Of a stretch of DNA of 64,000 bases, positions 7,451 through 15,878 are shown one piece after another. Origin of the DNA: Thalassobacillus sp043497085. GTDB taxonomy: Bacteria > Bacillota > Bacilli > Bacillales > Halobacillaceae. How positions within the stretch are numbered: the first letter of the stretch is position 1; every line of letters starts with the position of its first letter. A model generated the notes under the pieces. That model was not told where the DNA came from. It ran no database searches and worked only from the letters and a program-made list of their open reading frames with translations. The stretch lies in NCBI GenBank assembly GCA_043497085.1, contig JBIEKI010000007.1. The stretch is one strand, 5' to 3'. Both the position numbers and the translations under genes were made by a program.

Positions 7451-8983
7451 TCAATCTTCCGTAGAAGGTCTGGAATGAATCCACTCAGCGATATCGTTGA
7501 TCACATAATCAGGAATATTTGCTGGTACTAAATATTCATAAGGCGTACTCATTTCCCCTTCACCCTCGGTAAAGAAATGATTCAGCTTAGGGTAAAGCTG
7601 GAATTCTACATCATTCCGATGAGACAGCTCTTCCTGCCAGATAGGAATTTCACTATCTGCCATTACCTGATAATCCCGCTCACCTTGTATAATTAAAAGA
7701 GGTTCTGATTGGTCCTTTGCCATTTCGGCTGCTCGAATATCATTTATAGAATCCCAAAACACCGGTTGCCCCAGCTGGAATCCTTCTGGAGGGTTATCCC
7801 CTGAGAAATTGGGGTCATTTAACATAGAGAATTGTTCCTTATAAAAATTATACTCAGGTTGAGCGAGTTGACCGATAGAAAATAGATAGTCAAATTGATC
7901 CAGCACGACATCCTGTATCGTACGTGCAGGTCCACCCATTACGACAGCACCAGCAATAGTGTCGTGTGTATCCTTATCCAGCATTTGAGGAACCATCATC
8001 CCGCCCTGGCTATGGCCAAGAATAAAAATCTGGCCATCATCGATTTTCTTCTCTTTTTTTAAAGTTTGCACTGCTGCAAGCGCATCGTCCGTCGTTTCTT
8101 TTTCCACGGTATGATTCGGGTCTGCCATTGTTTTGGCTGCATGTTCAAATGTGCGTTTGTTGTAACGTAAAACTGCAATTCCTTCAGATGCGAGTCCATG
8201 GGCTAAATCTCGGAATGGTTTTAGAGCATATGCAGTTTCATCCTTATCACTTGCTCCTGACCCCTGGACTAGTACGATAACCGGGAACCGGCCCTTACCT
8301 TCTGGAATCGAAAGGGTGCCAGGTAATGCAAAATCTCCTTTCCCAACCACGACATCTTTTTCAGTATAGGAATCGGGATTACCGTATGCAGGAAGCTCAG
8401 CGAATGGCCCTGTAAACTGGTTGATGAAAAAGTCATCGACTTTCCCCGACCTCTCCATTCTCAGTATGAAAGGAAGTGAGCCGTGTTCGAATTGAAGCTC
8501 GATTTCAACATTGGTATGGACAAGGTTGGATTCTGTTAACTCGGCTGAACCAACTCCGATAAAAGGTCCTGCTATCATTTCTAATTGCTGTAAATTAGCA
8601 GTCCAATAAGTTTCCATCCATCCAGCGGAGATGGTTTTCTTTAAAGGGCGAGAAGCTGATTTAACCGCCTGCTGGTAGTTACCAGCATCAAGATCTTTCA
8701 CAAAACGTACAGCATTCTGAATGAAACGCTGCTTTTGCTTCTCCTTCTTTACGACCGGACCTTTACCTGAAGCTTCGCTCTGCTTTTTTGGATTAAAACT
8801 GTTTATACCTTTTAACAGATTGGGAGATTGGGTAATTCCTGAATTAGCTGCTGGAATAAGTTTGGAAGGTAGTTCTTCAGAGGTCGAAATCTTTCCAGGG
8901 GCTTGGCCAAAAGCAGTCAAAGGGATACATAAAGAAAAGACTAACACCAGCATAAGAATCTTACTTCGCCATCGTTTTTTCAC
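7451..8983 (-). CDS. Secreted alpha/beta hydrolase with N-terminal DUF3887-like domain
   Basis: A 510-residue exported hydrolase. It has a classical signal peptide (residues 1-26, cleavage likely after AFG) and a low-complexity linker to about 85. A DUF3887-like domain (about 85-190) follows, then an alpha/beta-hydrolase domain. The nucleophile elbow GHSQGG puts Ser325 in place, the acid is likely in GERDYQV (about 445), and the histidine is in KLNHFF (about 476). Family relatives act as esterases or acyl-amino-acid peptidases; the substrate is unknown. It stands alone, with AGGAGG before the ATG. Confidence 0.85.
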   Translation of the reverse strand: MKKRWRSKILMLVLVFSLCIPLTAFGQAPGKISTSEELPSKLIPAANSGITQSPNLLKGINSFNPKKQSEASGKGPVVKKEKQKQRFIQNAVRFVKDLDAGNYQQAVKSASRPLKKTISAGWMETYWTANLQQLEMIAGPFIGVGSAELTESNLVHTNVEIELQFEHGSLPFILRMERSGKVDDFFINQFTGPFAELPAYGNPDSYTEKDVVVGKGDFALPGTLSIPEGKGRFPVIVLVQGSGASDKDETAYALKPFRDLAHGLASEGIAVLRYNKRTFEHAAKTMADPNHTVEKETTDDALAAVQTLKKEKKIDDGQIFILGHSQGGMMVPQMLDKDTHDTIAGAVVMGGPARTIQDVVLDQFDYLFSIGQLAQPEYNFYKEQFSMLNDPNFSGDNPPEGFQLGQPVFWDSINDIRAAEMAKDQSEPLLIIQGERDYQVMADSEIPIWQEELSHRNDVEFQLYPKLNHFFTEGEGEMSTPYEYLVPANIPDYVINDIAEWIHSRPSTED

Positions 8984-9383
8984 ATGAATTCCTCCTATAT
9001 CTTGTTATCTCTCAAATAGATATACGAGAAATGTAATAGAAGGTTTCAAAAATGCACCTAATGATTTCCCAACAGAGAAAGAATTTAAATAAGAGTTGGT
9101 AGGGGGTTTTAATGATTAATAGAGGGAAAATCTTGATTAGAACGGAGAAGGATACAAGTTAATTAGTAAACTTGATGAGGGAAAATTAGGCTATCCGACA
9201 ACAACAAGCGAAACGAACAACGCACTGAAAAGATTAGTTCCAGTCCATTATACTTTACTCAAGTAACCGAAAAGATTGGAAGGTTGTAGAAATGATGTGA
9301 TAACGCCCAAAACCCTCAACAGTTTCCACTTGATAGAATCGAACACTTTTTCCTCAATAAAACTTTCTAATCAGTTCCTTTTC
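8984..9383. other. Intergenic stretch without recognisable gene
   Basis: About 400 bases upstream of the secreted hydrolase. It should hold the leftward hydrolase promoter. No conserved coding segment, RNA gene or repeat family member was recognised. A 62-codon open frame at 9276-9464 lacks a ribosome binding site and runs through the palindrome that follows. Confidence 0.4.
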
Positions 9384-9433
9384 ATCACCAAAAAACGTTT
9401 ACGCTGCCATCAGCGTAAACGTTTTTTGGTGAT
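9384..9433. terminator. 23-bp perfect palindrome, bidirectional terminator
   Basis: The arms 9384-9406 and 9411-9433 are perfect inverted repeats around a CCAT loop. The core AAAAAACGTTTACGCTG and its complement ending in TTTTTT give an A-run before and a T-run after the stem on both strands. It lies downstream of the leftward gene ending at 9469. Confidence 0.75.
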
Positions 9434-9468
9434 GCAGTTAAATAGCCTCCCGAGAAAAAAGTAAGTCT

Positions 9469-9708
9469 CTAGTAAATAATTGGATTAGTTCTCTTTAGTT
9501 GTAAAGAGAAAAAGATATCTTCCGTTCCTTTGAAGGTATAGACAAAGCGATTGAGTTCTTCATGAAAATATATAATCATATAATCGCCCTGCTGATCCAC
9601 TATTTTTTTTCCGTAGGCAAGATATGGGTAATCATGTACCTGTACATTTTCATAATCACTCATCAATATAGACTCAAGAAAATTGCTTAATACACGAATG
9701 TGCTCCAC
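9469..9708 (-). CDS. Hypothetical protein, 79 residues
   Basis: A 79-residue soluble acidic/aromatic protein (MEHIRVLSNFLESILMSDYE, then YMIIYFHEELNRFVYTFKG). It is read from a GTG at 9708 with GGGGGAG in front. I do not recognise the family. It is followed by a strong terminator, which supports its being expressed. A second leftward frame lies 15 bp upstream. Confidence 0.6.
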   Translation of the reverse strand: MEHIRVLSNFLESILMSDYENVQVHDYPYLAYGKKIVDQQGDYMIIYFHEELNRFVYTFKGTEDIFFSLQLKRTNPIIY

Positions 9709-9723
9709 ATCACTCCCCCTTTT

Positions 9724-10044
9724 TTAATAGTAAATGCTTAATCTGATTACAAGATGAACGGATCCAATAGCACGAGGGAAAACTATATAACTGAATAATG
9801 CACAAATAATAAAGGCATGCATTACTAAGTATAGGATATCTTCCTCGAATGTCTTTTTCTTAAACATAAAGGAATAGTCCCGAAGTCTATTGTTCACCAT
9901 CTGTGGAATTGAGTTGCCCCAAGAGATCGATTTAACAACATCGGGCGTGTCCGATAGCCAGTAGTTGTCGTATACGAGTGGGGTAAACTGCTTCTTTGAT
10001 TTAAGAAATATCCCTGTAAGAGTAACTCCATAATAAGGGGGCAA
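9724..10044 (-). pseudogene. Hypothetical membrane-anchored protein, possibly 5'-truncated
   Basis: A leftward frame of about 106 codons with one hydrophobic helix near the C-terminus (LYLVMHAFIICALFSYIVFP). The only possible start (TTG at 10044) has no ribosome binding site, and its first codons lie inside a terminator hairpin of the GGGGGCAA type. The 5' end of the gene therefore looks replaced or lost. I recognise no family. It could alternatively be an intact gene with an undetected start further inside. Confidence 0.4.
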
Positions 10045-10074
10045 ATCCGTAACAAAGTGATTTGCTCCCTTTTA
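10037..10074 (+). terminator. GGGGGCAA-type terminator hairpin
   Basis: GGGGGCAAATC (10037-10047) pairs with GATTTGCTCCC (10059-10069), followed by TTTT. Oriented for plus-strand transcription although no intact plus-strand gene precedes it. It resembles the hairpin half of the gene-terminal repeats. Confidence 0.6.
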
Positions 10075-10224
10075 ATTATCCAGTTGGCGTAACATGAATA
10101 CCTACTTCTTTACCGAGGTATGAGCAGTTATAAATCCTTACATGTAAGCGAAGGAATTTTAAGTCAATTTATAGAAAGTATAGTTTGGCCTGTTTTTTTA
10201 AATAGGGAAGGGAGAGGAAGTAGG

Positions 10225-10569
10225 ATGAATACTGGTGTAACATTTCAGGTAAGAATCTCAGAATATGAAGAAGGAATGCTTTGGTATGAAAAACTTTTTA
10301 ATAGGAAGCCTGACTTTATACCGCATGAGGACTTTGCAGAATGGGAAATAACCAAAGGAGCATGGCTTCAGGTCGCTAAAGGGATACCAACAAATGGTAA
10401 TGGCCCTCTTAGATTAGGAGTAAAAGATATCAAAAATGAGAGAAAACGTTTGATTGATGAGCTAAACATAGCAATAGAAGATGTAAATACTAGGGAGGGC
10501 GTTCCAGCTGCCTGGTGTACGTTTGAGGATCCTTATGGTAACAGAATTGGGTTATATCAAGACCTATAA
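10225..10569 (+). CDS. VOC family (glyoxalase-like) protein
   Basis: A 114-residue single-module pair of beta-alpha-beta-beta-beta units: VTFQVRISEYEEGMLWYEKLF at the N-terminus and CTFEDPYGNRIGLYQDL at the C-terminus, both typical of the vicinal oxygen chelate superfamily. The ATG at 10225 follows GGAGAGGAAG; the longer frame from 10120 lacks a ribosome binding site. VOC proteins include lyases, dioxygenases and resistance proteins, and the sequence does not decide. It stands alone and ends in a gene-terminal repeat. Confidence 0.8.
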   Translation: MNTGVTFQVRISEYEEGMLWYEKLFNRKPDFIPHEDFAEWEITKGAWLQVAKGIPTNGNGPLRLGVKDIKNERKRLIDELNIAIEDVNTREGVPAAWCTFEDPYGNRIGLYQDL

Positions 10570-10570
10570 G

Positions 10571-10634
10571 TATCTCGAATTTGAGTTTTCGAGAATAGGG
10601 GGCATTTCTCTAAGAAGGAGAAATGCTCTTTTTT
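10571..10634 (+). repeat. Gene-terminal repeat copy 3 with terminator
   Basis: TATCTCGAATTTGAGTTTTC followed by a GGGGGC block begins 1 bp after the VOC stop codon. The hairpin GCATTTCTC (10602-10610) with GAGAAATGC (10618-10626) and a T run completes a terminator. Confidence 0.75.
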
Positions 10635-10664
10635 ATGGAAGTAAAGGTTGAGGAGGTAGAAACT

Positions 10665-10800
10665 TTGAGAAGTAATTTTATATATGCAAAAACTTCCGCT
10701 GATTGTTGAAAGAAGTTTAAGGATTGGCATGACACCTTATAAGTGAGCTATCCAGAACACATCGCAAATGAATTATGACCAAAGGGATTATCTATTAAAG
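10665..10800 (+). pseudogene. Possible decayed gene start
   Basis: AGGAGGT at 10651-10657 precedes a TTG whose frame reads RSNFIYAKTSADC and then stops. Other frames continue with KKFKDWHD, then SYPEHIANEL, then PKGLSIKV, which looks like one protein broken by stops and frameshifts. No family was recognised. Confidence 0.3.
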
Positions 10801-10824
10801 TAATTAAATTGGAGGGAATAAAAA

Positions 10825-11319
10825 ATGGATGTGAAGACACTCTTGTTACAACAATGGGCAAGCTGCTTAGATGAAGAAGACTGGTTTCCACCCCTTGAAA
10901 AAGTGCTAGAAGATATTTCATTAGAACAGGCAATTTGGAAACCAGCTGATGGGTCAATGAATTCCATTTGGGAATTAGTGTGTCATTTGCTTTTCTTTGA
11001 AAAGAGATTTCTGATGCGCTTTCTTGGTGAAACAGAAAATGAACCACACGCAGAAAATAATGATGCTACATTTCAATTACCAAATGAGACGTTAGAAAAT
11101 TGGAAGGAAACAAAACAAGAATACTTTTATGTTCATCGTGAACTTGGAAAAATACTAGCAAAAGCAGACCATGACGATATGTATAGACAAATCCCAAATG
11201 AAGATTATCCATTAGTACTTGAACTGAAGAGCTTAGCAATGCACGACGCATATCATATTGGGCAAATTGTGTTCCTTAGTAAAATGCAAGGAGCTTGGCC
11301 AGAAAAACGAAGTTTTTAA
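10825..11319 (+). CDS. DinB family protein
   Basis: A 164-residue four-helix-bundle protein of the DinB/YfiT superfamily. The three metal-ligand histidines are visible: His54 in ELVCHLLFFEK, and His140 and His144 in MHDAYHIGQIVFL. Members bind a divalent metal; some are thiol S-transferases (bacillithiol in Bacillota), and this is a reasonable but unproven guess here. The ATG follows TTGGAGGG. Single-gene unit closed by a hairpin terminator. Confidence 0.88.
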   Translation: MDVKTLLLQQWASCLDEEDWFPPLEKVLEDISLEQAIWKPADGSMNSIWELVCHLLFFEKRFLMRFLGETENEPHAENNDATFQLPNETLENWKETKQEYFYVHRELGKILAKADHDDMYRQIPNEDYPLVLELKSLAMHDAYHIGQIVFLSKMQGAWPEKRSF

Positions 11320-11357
11320 AAAAGCATCATTAGCTTTACAGTTATTCAATTATAGGG

Positions 11358-11388
11358 GCGATTGTTCAATATGAGCAATCGCTTTTTT
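11358..11388 (+). terminator. Rho-independent terminator
   Basis: GCGATTG (11358-11364) pairs with CAATCGC (11376-11382), followed by TTTTTT. The GGGGCGATTG block is the hairpin half of the gene-terminal repeat without its conserved leader. Confidence 0.75.
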
Positions 11389-11530
11389 GCTAACGGGCCG
11401 TATTGTGGAAGGCTTGATTTTGAGATAATCTAATTAAATAAGGTGAAAATGAAATATTTTACAATATATACTTGTGAATGGTAAACATTTCACTAATTAG
11501 AGAAATTTTTAGTATTGGAAGTGTTCGATA

Positions 11531-12334
11531 TTGATTGAAGAATTAAAGTCAAATTGTATGCAATGCTTTGGGTTATGCTGTGTAGCATTGCCTTTTGCTA
11601 AATCAGCAGACTTTCCTTTTGATAAGAAAGGAGGAGAACCTTGCAAAAACTTATGCTCGAATCACTTATGTTCTATACATGACCAATTGAAAGATAGTGG
11701 ATTTAATGGGTGTATAACCTATGAATGTTTCGGTGCCGGACAGCATGTTTCCCAAGTTCTATATGAAGGAAGAAGCTGGCGAGAATGTGGTGAGCGTGCC
11801 GAAGAAATGTTTACGGTTTTTCCTATTGTCCAACAATTACATGAGATGCTTTGGTATCTTAAACAAGCTCTAAGCTTAAAAGAAACCATTCCCATTCAAT
11901 CTAACCTGCTTGAGGTATATAATAAAACAGTTAAATTAACTTCAAAAACCCCTGAAGAGATATTAGAGCTTGATGTTCCAACTCACAGAATGCTTGTAAA
12001 TGAACATTTAGTAGAGACAAGCAAACTATACCGAGCAGATTTCATAAATAAGCCAAGGACAATAAAATCATCAGATTATATAGGGGCTAACTTAAATGGT
12101 AAGGATCTACGCGGAGAGGACCTTAGAGGAAAACTTATGATTGCTGCTAATTTAAAACATAGTGACTTGAGAAAGGCTGATTTTATTGGAGCTGACCTTA
12201 GAGATGCAAACTTCAGTGGAGCTAATTTAAATGAAGCACTGTTTTTAACTCAGTCACAAATCAATTCTGCTAAAGGAAATGCACAGACTAAAATTCCAGA
12301 GTATCTAGTTAGGCCAATACACTGGCTGAGGTAA
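11531..12334 (+). CDS. Cys-rich and pentapeptide-repeat protein
   Basis: A 267-residue protein in two parts. Residues 9-70 are rich in cysteine (Cys9, 12, 16, 17, then 38, 42, 47 and a later GCITYECFG), arranged like YkgJ-type Zn/Fe-S cluster domains. Residues 185-245 are pentapeptide repeats of the A(D/N)LXX type (GADLRDANFSGANLNEALFL), which fold as a right-handed beta-helix. About 110 unassigned residues lie between. Similar two-part proteins occur in Bacillaceae and lack a known function. The start is a TTG with weak GGAAGTG. Pentapeptide domains sometimes mimic DNA; nothing here shows that. Confidence 0.8.
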   Translation: MIEELKSNCMQCFGLCCVALPFAKSADFPFDKKGGEPCKNLCSNHLCSIHDQLKDSGFNGCITYECFGAGQHVSQVLYEGRSWRECGERAEEMFTVFPIVQQLHEMLWYLKQALSLKETIPIQSNLLEVYNKTVKLTSKTPEEILELDVPTHRMLVNEHLVETSKLYRADFINKPRTIKSSDYIGANLNGKDLRGEDLRGKLMIAANLKHSDLRKADFIGADLRDANFSGANLNEALFLTQSQINSAKGNAQTKIPEYLVRPIHWLR

Positions 12335-12344
12335 GTAATTAAGA

Positions 12345-12415
12345 TTTCTCGAGGGAACTTGAACTCAAGATTCCTGTATCGGGGGCGATTGCTTAAAAGA
12401 GTGCTCGCCCTTATT
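12345..12415 (+). repeat. Gene-terminal repeat copy 4 with hairpin
   Basis: TTTCTCGAGGGAACTTGAAC, then AAGATTCCTGTATCGGGGGC, is a diverged copy with an insertion. The hairpin GGGCGA..GC with GTGC..TCGCCC (12382-12410) follows. Confidence 0.55.
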
Positions 12416-12533
12416 ACATAAGCATTTGGAGTTTTTGGGAATTTAGATTGTATAACTGACGGAGCAGGTTAGTTTAAGTAGGTCAGGGTTCTGTAGTAAA
12501 AACTATGCAAGAACATCACAGGGGAGGAATTAA

Positions 12534-13787
12534 ATGATTAAAGGAATATATGAATTTATAAGTGAAGAACAGTTAAAAAAGTATGCAGAACTTGCTGTAC
12601 GAGTTGGTGTAAATCTGCAAAAATATCAATTATTGATTATTCATAGTGATATACAAAATGCTACGTTTGCACGTCTAATTCAAACGGTAGCATACGAGGC
12701 AGGAGCTTCAAATGTATTTATAGATTGGACAGATGAAGAGTCTACCAAAGAATTTTATTTACATGCAGCAGATAGTGCCATCGATCACTTTCCTGATTGG
12801 CAGGCTGCCCGTTTTAAGGAATGGGACGATGCAGGTGCTGCTTATATACATATTATTTCTGAAAACTTAGAAGTCTTTAAGGAGGTTTCTATAGAAAGGA
12901 TAAATCTTTTCCAAAAAGCTTCTCGTACCAAATTGAGTGATTATCATGCGAAAATTAGATCCCATGAGGTACGCTGGTGTCTTATAGCTGTCCCGAGCGT
13001 TGAATGGGCAACTAAAGTTTTTCCCAACCTAAGTAAAGAGGAAGCTTTACAATCATTATGGAAATTAATTTTAAAAGGATCTCGGGCAGATGGGAAAAAT
13101 CCTATAAAAGATTGGGCGAGTCACAATAGAGCCTTTGAGTCTCGAAAAAAGTTCCTAAATGAGAGCCAATTTGAAGCCCTGCATTTTACAAATAGCCGCG
13201 GAACTGATTTATTAGTTGGTCTACCTAAAAATCACCTCTATATCGGTGGGGGTGTTATGGATAAAAATGGAATACCCTTCTTTCCGAACATTCCTACGGA
13301 AGAAATATTTACTGCTCCCCATAAAAATAAGGTGAATGGCAAATTGGTAGGTGCTAAGCCTCTTATCTATGGGGGAAGTGTCATCGATGAATTTTATCTA
13401 ATTTTTAAAGATGGACGGATTACCGACTATTATGCCGCAAAGGGACAGGAAGTGTTACAAAATCTCATCGAAACAGACGAAGGTTCACATTATCTAGGTG
13501 AAATCGCCTTGGTCTCTAATAAATCTCCTCTTGCTCAGACAGATACTCTTTTTTACAATACATTGTTTGATGAAAATACGTCCTGTCATATTGGAATCGG
13601 AAATGCATCTCCTTCCAATATTCAAAATGGCATTGACCAATCTGAGGAAGAGTTGAAGGCAGCGGGTCTGAATACTTCACTTTTGTTAGTCAATGTGACC
13701 TTTGGTACCGAAGATATGAAAGTAGTGGGCATTAAAGAAGGTGGAACTGAAGCCCTGCTAATGAAGAATGGGGGTTTCCAATTCTAA
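12534..13787 (+). CDS. M29 family aminopeptidase
   Basis: A 417-residue cytosolic metallo-aminopeptidase of family M29 (thermophilic aminopeptidase, AmpS/AmpT type). Full family length of about 410. Typical segments are ELAVRVGVNLQKYQ near the N-terminus, ERINLFQKASR, LPKNHLYIGGG, PTEEIFTAPHKNKVNG (contains a metal-ligand glutamate) and EIALVSNKSPLAQTDTLFYNTLFDENTSCHIGIG at the C-terminal metal site. It removes N-terminal residues from peptides using two divalent cations. ATG after AGGGGAGG. Single-gene unit ending in the repeat at 13959. Confidence 0.92.
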   Translation: MIKGIYEFISEEQLKKYAELAVRVGVNLQKYQLLIIHSDIQNATFARLIQTVAYEAGASNVFIDWTDEESTKEFYLHAADSAIDHFPDWQAARFKEWDDAGAAYIHIISENLEVFKEVSIERINLFQKASRTKLSDYHAKIRSHEVRWCLIAVPSVEWATKVFPNLSKEEALQSLWKLILKGSRADGKNPIKDWASHNRAFESRKKFLNESQFEALHFTNSRGTDLLVGLPKNHLYIGGGVMDKNGIPFFPNIPTEEIFTAPHKNKVNGKLVGAKPLIYGGSVIDEFYLIFKDGRITDYYAAKGQEVLQNLIETDEGSHYLGEIALVSNKSPLAQTDTLFYNTLFDENTSCHIGIGNASPSNIQNGIDQSEEELKAAGLNTSLLLVNVTFGTEDMKVVGIKEGGTEALLMKNGGFQF

Positions 13788-13958
13788 AGCGTCTCCAACT
13801 TAAAAGCAGAGAAAACTGATTTCTGGTGGTTTATACTTAGTGCTAGTTATAGTGAAAACAAACTGGGCAGCATACCTGTAACAAATGAAGATTATGGGTT
13901 ATGTTTGTGAAAGAATGTACTTAAACAAACGGGCGCGTTAGTTGAAAATCTACTTCAA

Positions 13959-14020
13959 TATTTCGAAATCAAGTCTTCCATTAAAGGGGGCGATAGCTGT
14001 ACAGCGGCTATCGCTTATTG
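13959..14020 (+). repeat. Gene-terminal repeat copy 5 with hairpin
   Basis: TATTTCGAAATCAAGTCTTC plus CATTAAAGGGGGC, then GCGATAGC (13990-13997) pairing with GCTATCGC (14007-14014). This is a consensus-like copy, about 170 bases after the aminopeptidase stop. The bases 13788-13958 between them hold nothing I can name. Confidence 0.7.
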
Positions 14021-14094
14021 TGCTAACAGAGCAGGTTAATTTAACAACTATTTAAATTGGTTGATTTAATATAAAGGTAATTAGGAGGGTTGTA

Positions 14095-14565
14095 ATGAAC
14101 ATTAGAAATTCAGCAAAAGCAATTATTGTGAATAGTGATAGAGACAAGGTACTCCTTACAAAAAATCAAGATAAAGAAGGTTTTTTTTATCTTTGTCCTG
14201 GGGGTGGGCAAGAACATGGTGAAACACTTCATGAAGCCTTAAAAAGAGAATGTATCGAAGAGACGGGATTTCATATAGAGATTGGAGAACTCCTACACAT
14301 ACGAGAGTATATAGGTAAGAACCATGAATACTCAAAATTTGATTATGCTGTTCATCAAGTGGAATACTATTTTGTTTGTGACCTAAAAGACAATGAAAAT
14401 AACCATATCGAGCCTATTAACCCTGATAGTCATCAAGTAGGAATAGAATGGGTACAAGTAAATGATTTGTTGGAATACAGACTTTATCCAAAAGAGATAA
14501 GGAAATATATTGTTAAACACTTTAATAAAGAAAAAGCTCCTGTTTATTTGGGAGATGTTAATTAA
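14095..14565 (+). CDS. NUDIX hydrolase
   Basis: A 156-residue Nudix protein. The Nudix box spans about residues 37-59 with GGGQEHGETLHEALKRECIE followed by ETGF, matching GX5EX7REUXEEXGU. It hydrolyses a nucleoside diphosphate linked to some moiety; the true substrate cannot be told. The long tyrosine-rich middle (HEYSKFDYAVHQVEYYF) resembles Bacillaceae Nudix proteins of unknown role. ATG after TAGGAGGGT. Single-gene unit. Confidence 0.9.
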   Translation: MNIRNSAKAIIVNSDRDKVLLTKNQDKEGFFYLCPGGGQEHGETLHEALKRECIEETGFHIEIGELLHIREYIGKNHEYSKFDYAVHQVEYYFVCDLKDNENNHIEPINPDSHQVGIEWVQVNDLLEYRLYPKEIRKYIVKHFNKEKAPVYLGDVN

Positions 14566-14630
14566 ATCTTATTAAAGTAACGGCCCTTATATAGAAGAAA
14601 CAGTAAATGGCGCTATTAAACGAGAAAACC

Positions 14631-15014
14631 TTATATTTGGCTAAGTGCACAAATAGCACCAACCGGATATTCTATGACAGCATAACTGCCTCGACCCACA
14701 CTTTGAGGCTCAGTGAGTACTTTGCCACCAAGATTTCTACACTCTTCCAGACTTGCTGCTAGATCATTGACTCCAAAATAAACGAGCCAAACCGGGGGAA
14801 GTTCGGCAAGACTTCCAGCTCTTTGACAAATACCCGCCACTGGTTGCCCGTCGGAAGTTGTCATAAAATAGTCGGTAGAGTCTCCCCTTTTGTATTCACT
14901 ATGGTCCCATCCGATGACTTTCTTGTAGAAATCACGTACTGCCTCTGATTGGTTAACGGTTACATCAGCAGAAATAATCGTACCAGGTTGGGGGTTATTT
15001 TGATCTTCATTCAT
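14631..15014 (-). CDS. VOC family (glyoxalase-like) protein
   Basis: A 127-residue leftward VOC protein with VNQSEAVRDFYKKVIGW at the N-terminal module and LAASLEECRNLGGKVLTEPQ then GSYAVIEYPVGAICALSQI at the C-terminal one. It resembles the YdeO/Glo-EDI-BRP type common in Bacillus. Function unknown. The ATG is preceded by AAGAGGAGG. It convergently faces the Nudix gene. Confidence 0.85.
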   Translation of the reverse strand: MNEDQNNPQPGTIISADVTVNQSEAVRDFYKKVIGWDHSEYKRGDSTDYFMTTSDGQPVAGICQRAGSLAELPPVWLVYFGVNDLAASLEECRNLGGKVLTEPQSVGRGSYAVIEYPVGAICALSQI

Positions 15015-15436
15015 TAGTAAACCTCCTCTTTATGATTCCATTTAAATTTATCACATACGTCTGCCCAGGATTTATTCTCGATTGCTAAAAATGTTTTTAC
15101 TCCACAATCTGCCCCATATATGTGATATCGGCGCTAATCTTATTATACAGATAGGTAAGAGTTTTACGTTATCGCCCCCTTTTCCCCCTGTTTGCACTGT
15201 ATGTGCGACTTTCACCGCATACGGCTCGCCAACTATTTCAGTTAAATTTAACCATTGGCACGTTGGACCATTATCAAAATGAAATAGAATTCATCTTGAT
15301 ACTGAGTCGTCAACTAAAGGGGCTTATCCTCAAAAAAGATAAGCTTCTTTCTAAAATTGAAGCTATTGAGTTAGTTTTAGTGTTTTGTAATAATTGGAAT
15401 TAAGAGAATGATTATTTAAAAACTAGGGAGGATTCG
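15015..15436. other. Intergenic region with repeat fragment and possible gene remnants
   Basis: No intact gene. On the minus strand a start-less frame at about 15018-15120 reads GVKTFLAIENKSWADVCDKF and ends just before the VOC gene, and may be the tail of a lost gene. At 15298-15352 a partial gene-terminal repeat (GAGTCGTCAACTAAAGGGGC) precedes the hairpin GCTTATC (15322-15328) / GATAAGC (15338-15344). GTTTTGTAATAATTGGAATT at about 15388 recurs near 18.84 and 24.06 kb. Confidence 0.45.
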
Positions 15437-15835
15437 ATGAATTATCATAATACGTTTATTTTAATTTCTGATGATTGTGGCGTATGCGAAAGCAGGGTTC
15501 CTGAATCTAAACGAAAAAAACAAACAATAGCTGAAATCGAATACAAGCTTCTCAGTGAGAAGCCTGGTTTTTATACGCAGAAGGAATTACAATTTGAGGT
15601 TTATATGAAACACAAAGATATTCCTGAAGCTCAGCGTAATGAAGAAAGGGTGCGTTTCTTGGATAAAAGCCGTGCATGTATGAGAACTTCAGCATTACCA
15701 AAACGTTTTGGCTGGGGCATCTATTTTGATTCCAACGGTAAGGCAGAATTAGTTCCTGTGGAGTCTAAGAGGTATCAAGATCTAAAAAAAACAAAGGGTA
15801 TCAAAAAGATAAAAGCAATGAAATCTAAAAAATAG
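15437..15835 (+). CDS. DUF6157 family protein
   Basis: A 132-residue basic protein with the features I associate with DUF6157: the N-terminal YHNTFILISDDC, the segment KKQTIAEIEYKLLSEKPGFY, FLDKSRACMRTSALPKRFGW and a lysine-rich tail. Function unknown. ATG after AGGGAGG. It is followed after 43 bp by a metallopeptidase-like gene in the same direction and may share a transcript with it. Confidence 0.8.
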   Translation: MNYHNTFILISDDCGVCESRVPESKRKKQTIAEIEYKLLSEKPGFYTQKELQFEVYMKHKDIPEAQRNEERVRFLDKSRACMRTSALPKRFGWGIYFDSNGKAELVPVESKRYQDLKKTKGIKKIKAMKSKK

Positions 15836-15878
15836 TGTTAGTCATCTCCTAATTCTTCACCAAGGGAAGGCGGATTGG

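Noticed and set aside
7068..7464. Rightward open frames of 84 and 64 codons
   Set aside because: They lack ribosome binding sites and lie opposite the 40-residue leftward gene at 7172-7294, which has a strong one.
9276..9464. 62-codon rightward frame
   Set aside because: No ribosome binding site, and it is read through the 23-bp palindrome terminator.
15082..15403. Two overlapping 66-codon rightward frames
   Set aside because: No ribosome binding site and odd composition; they run across a partial repeat and hairpin.
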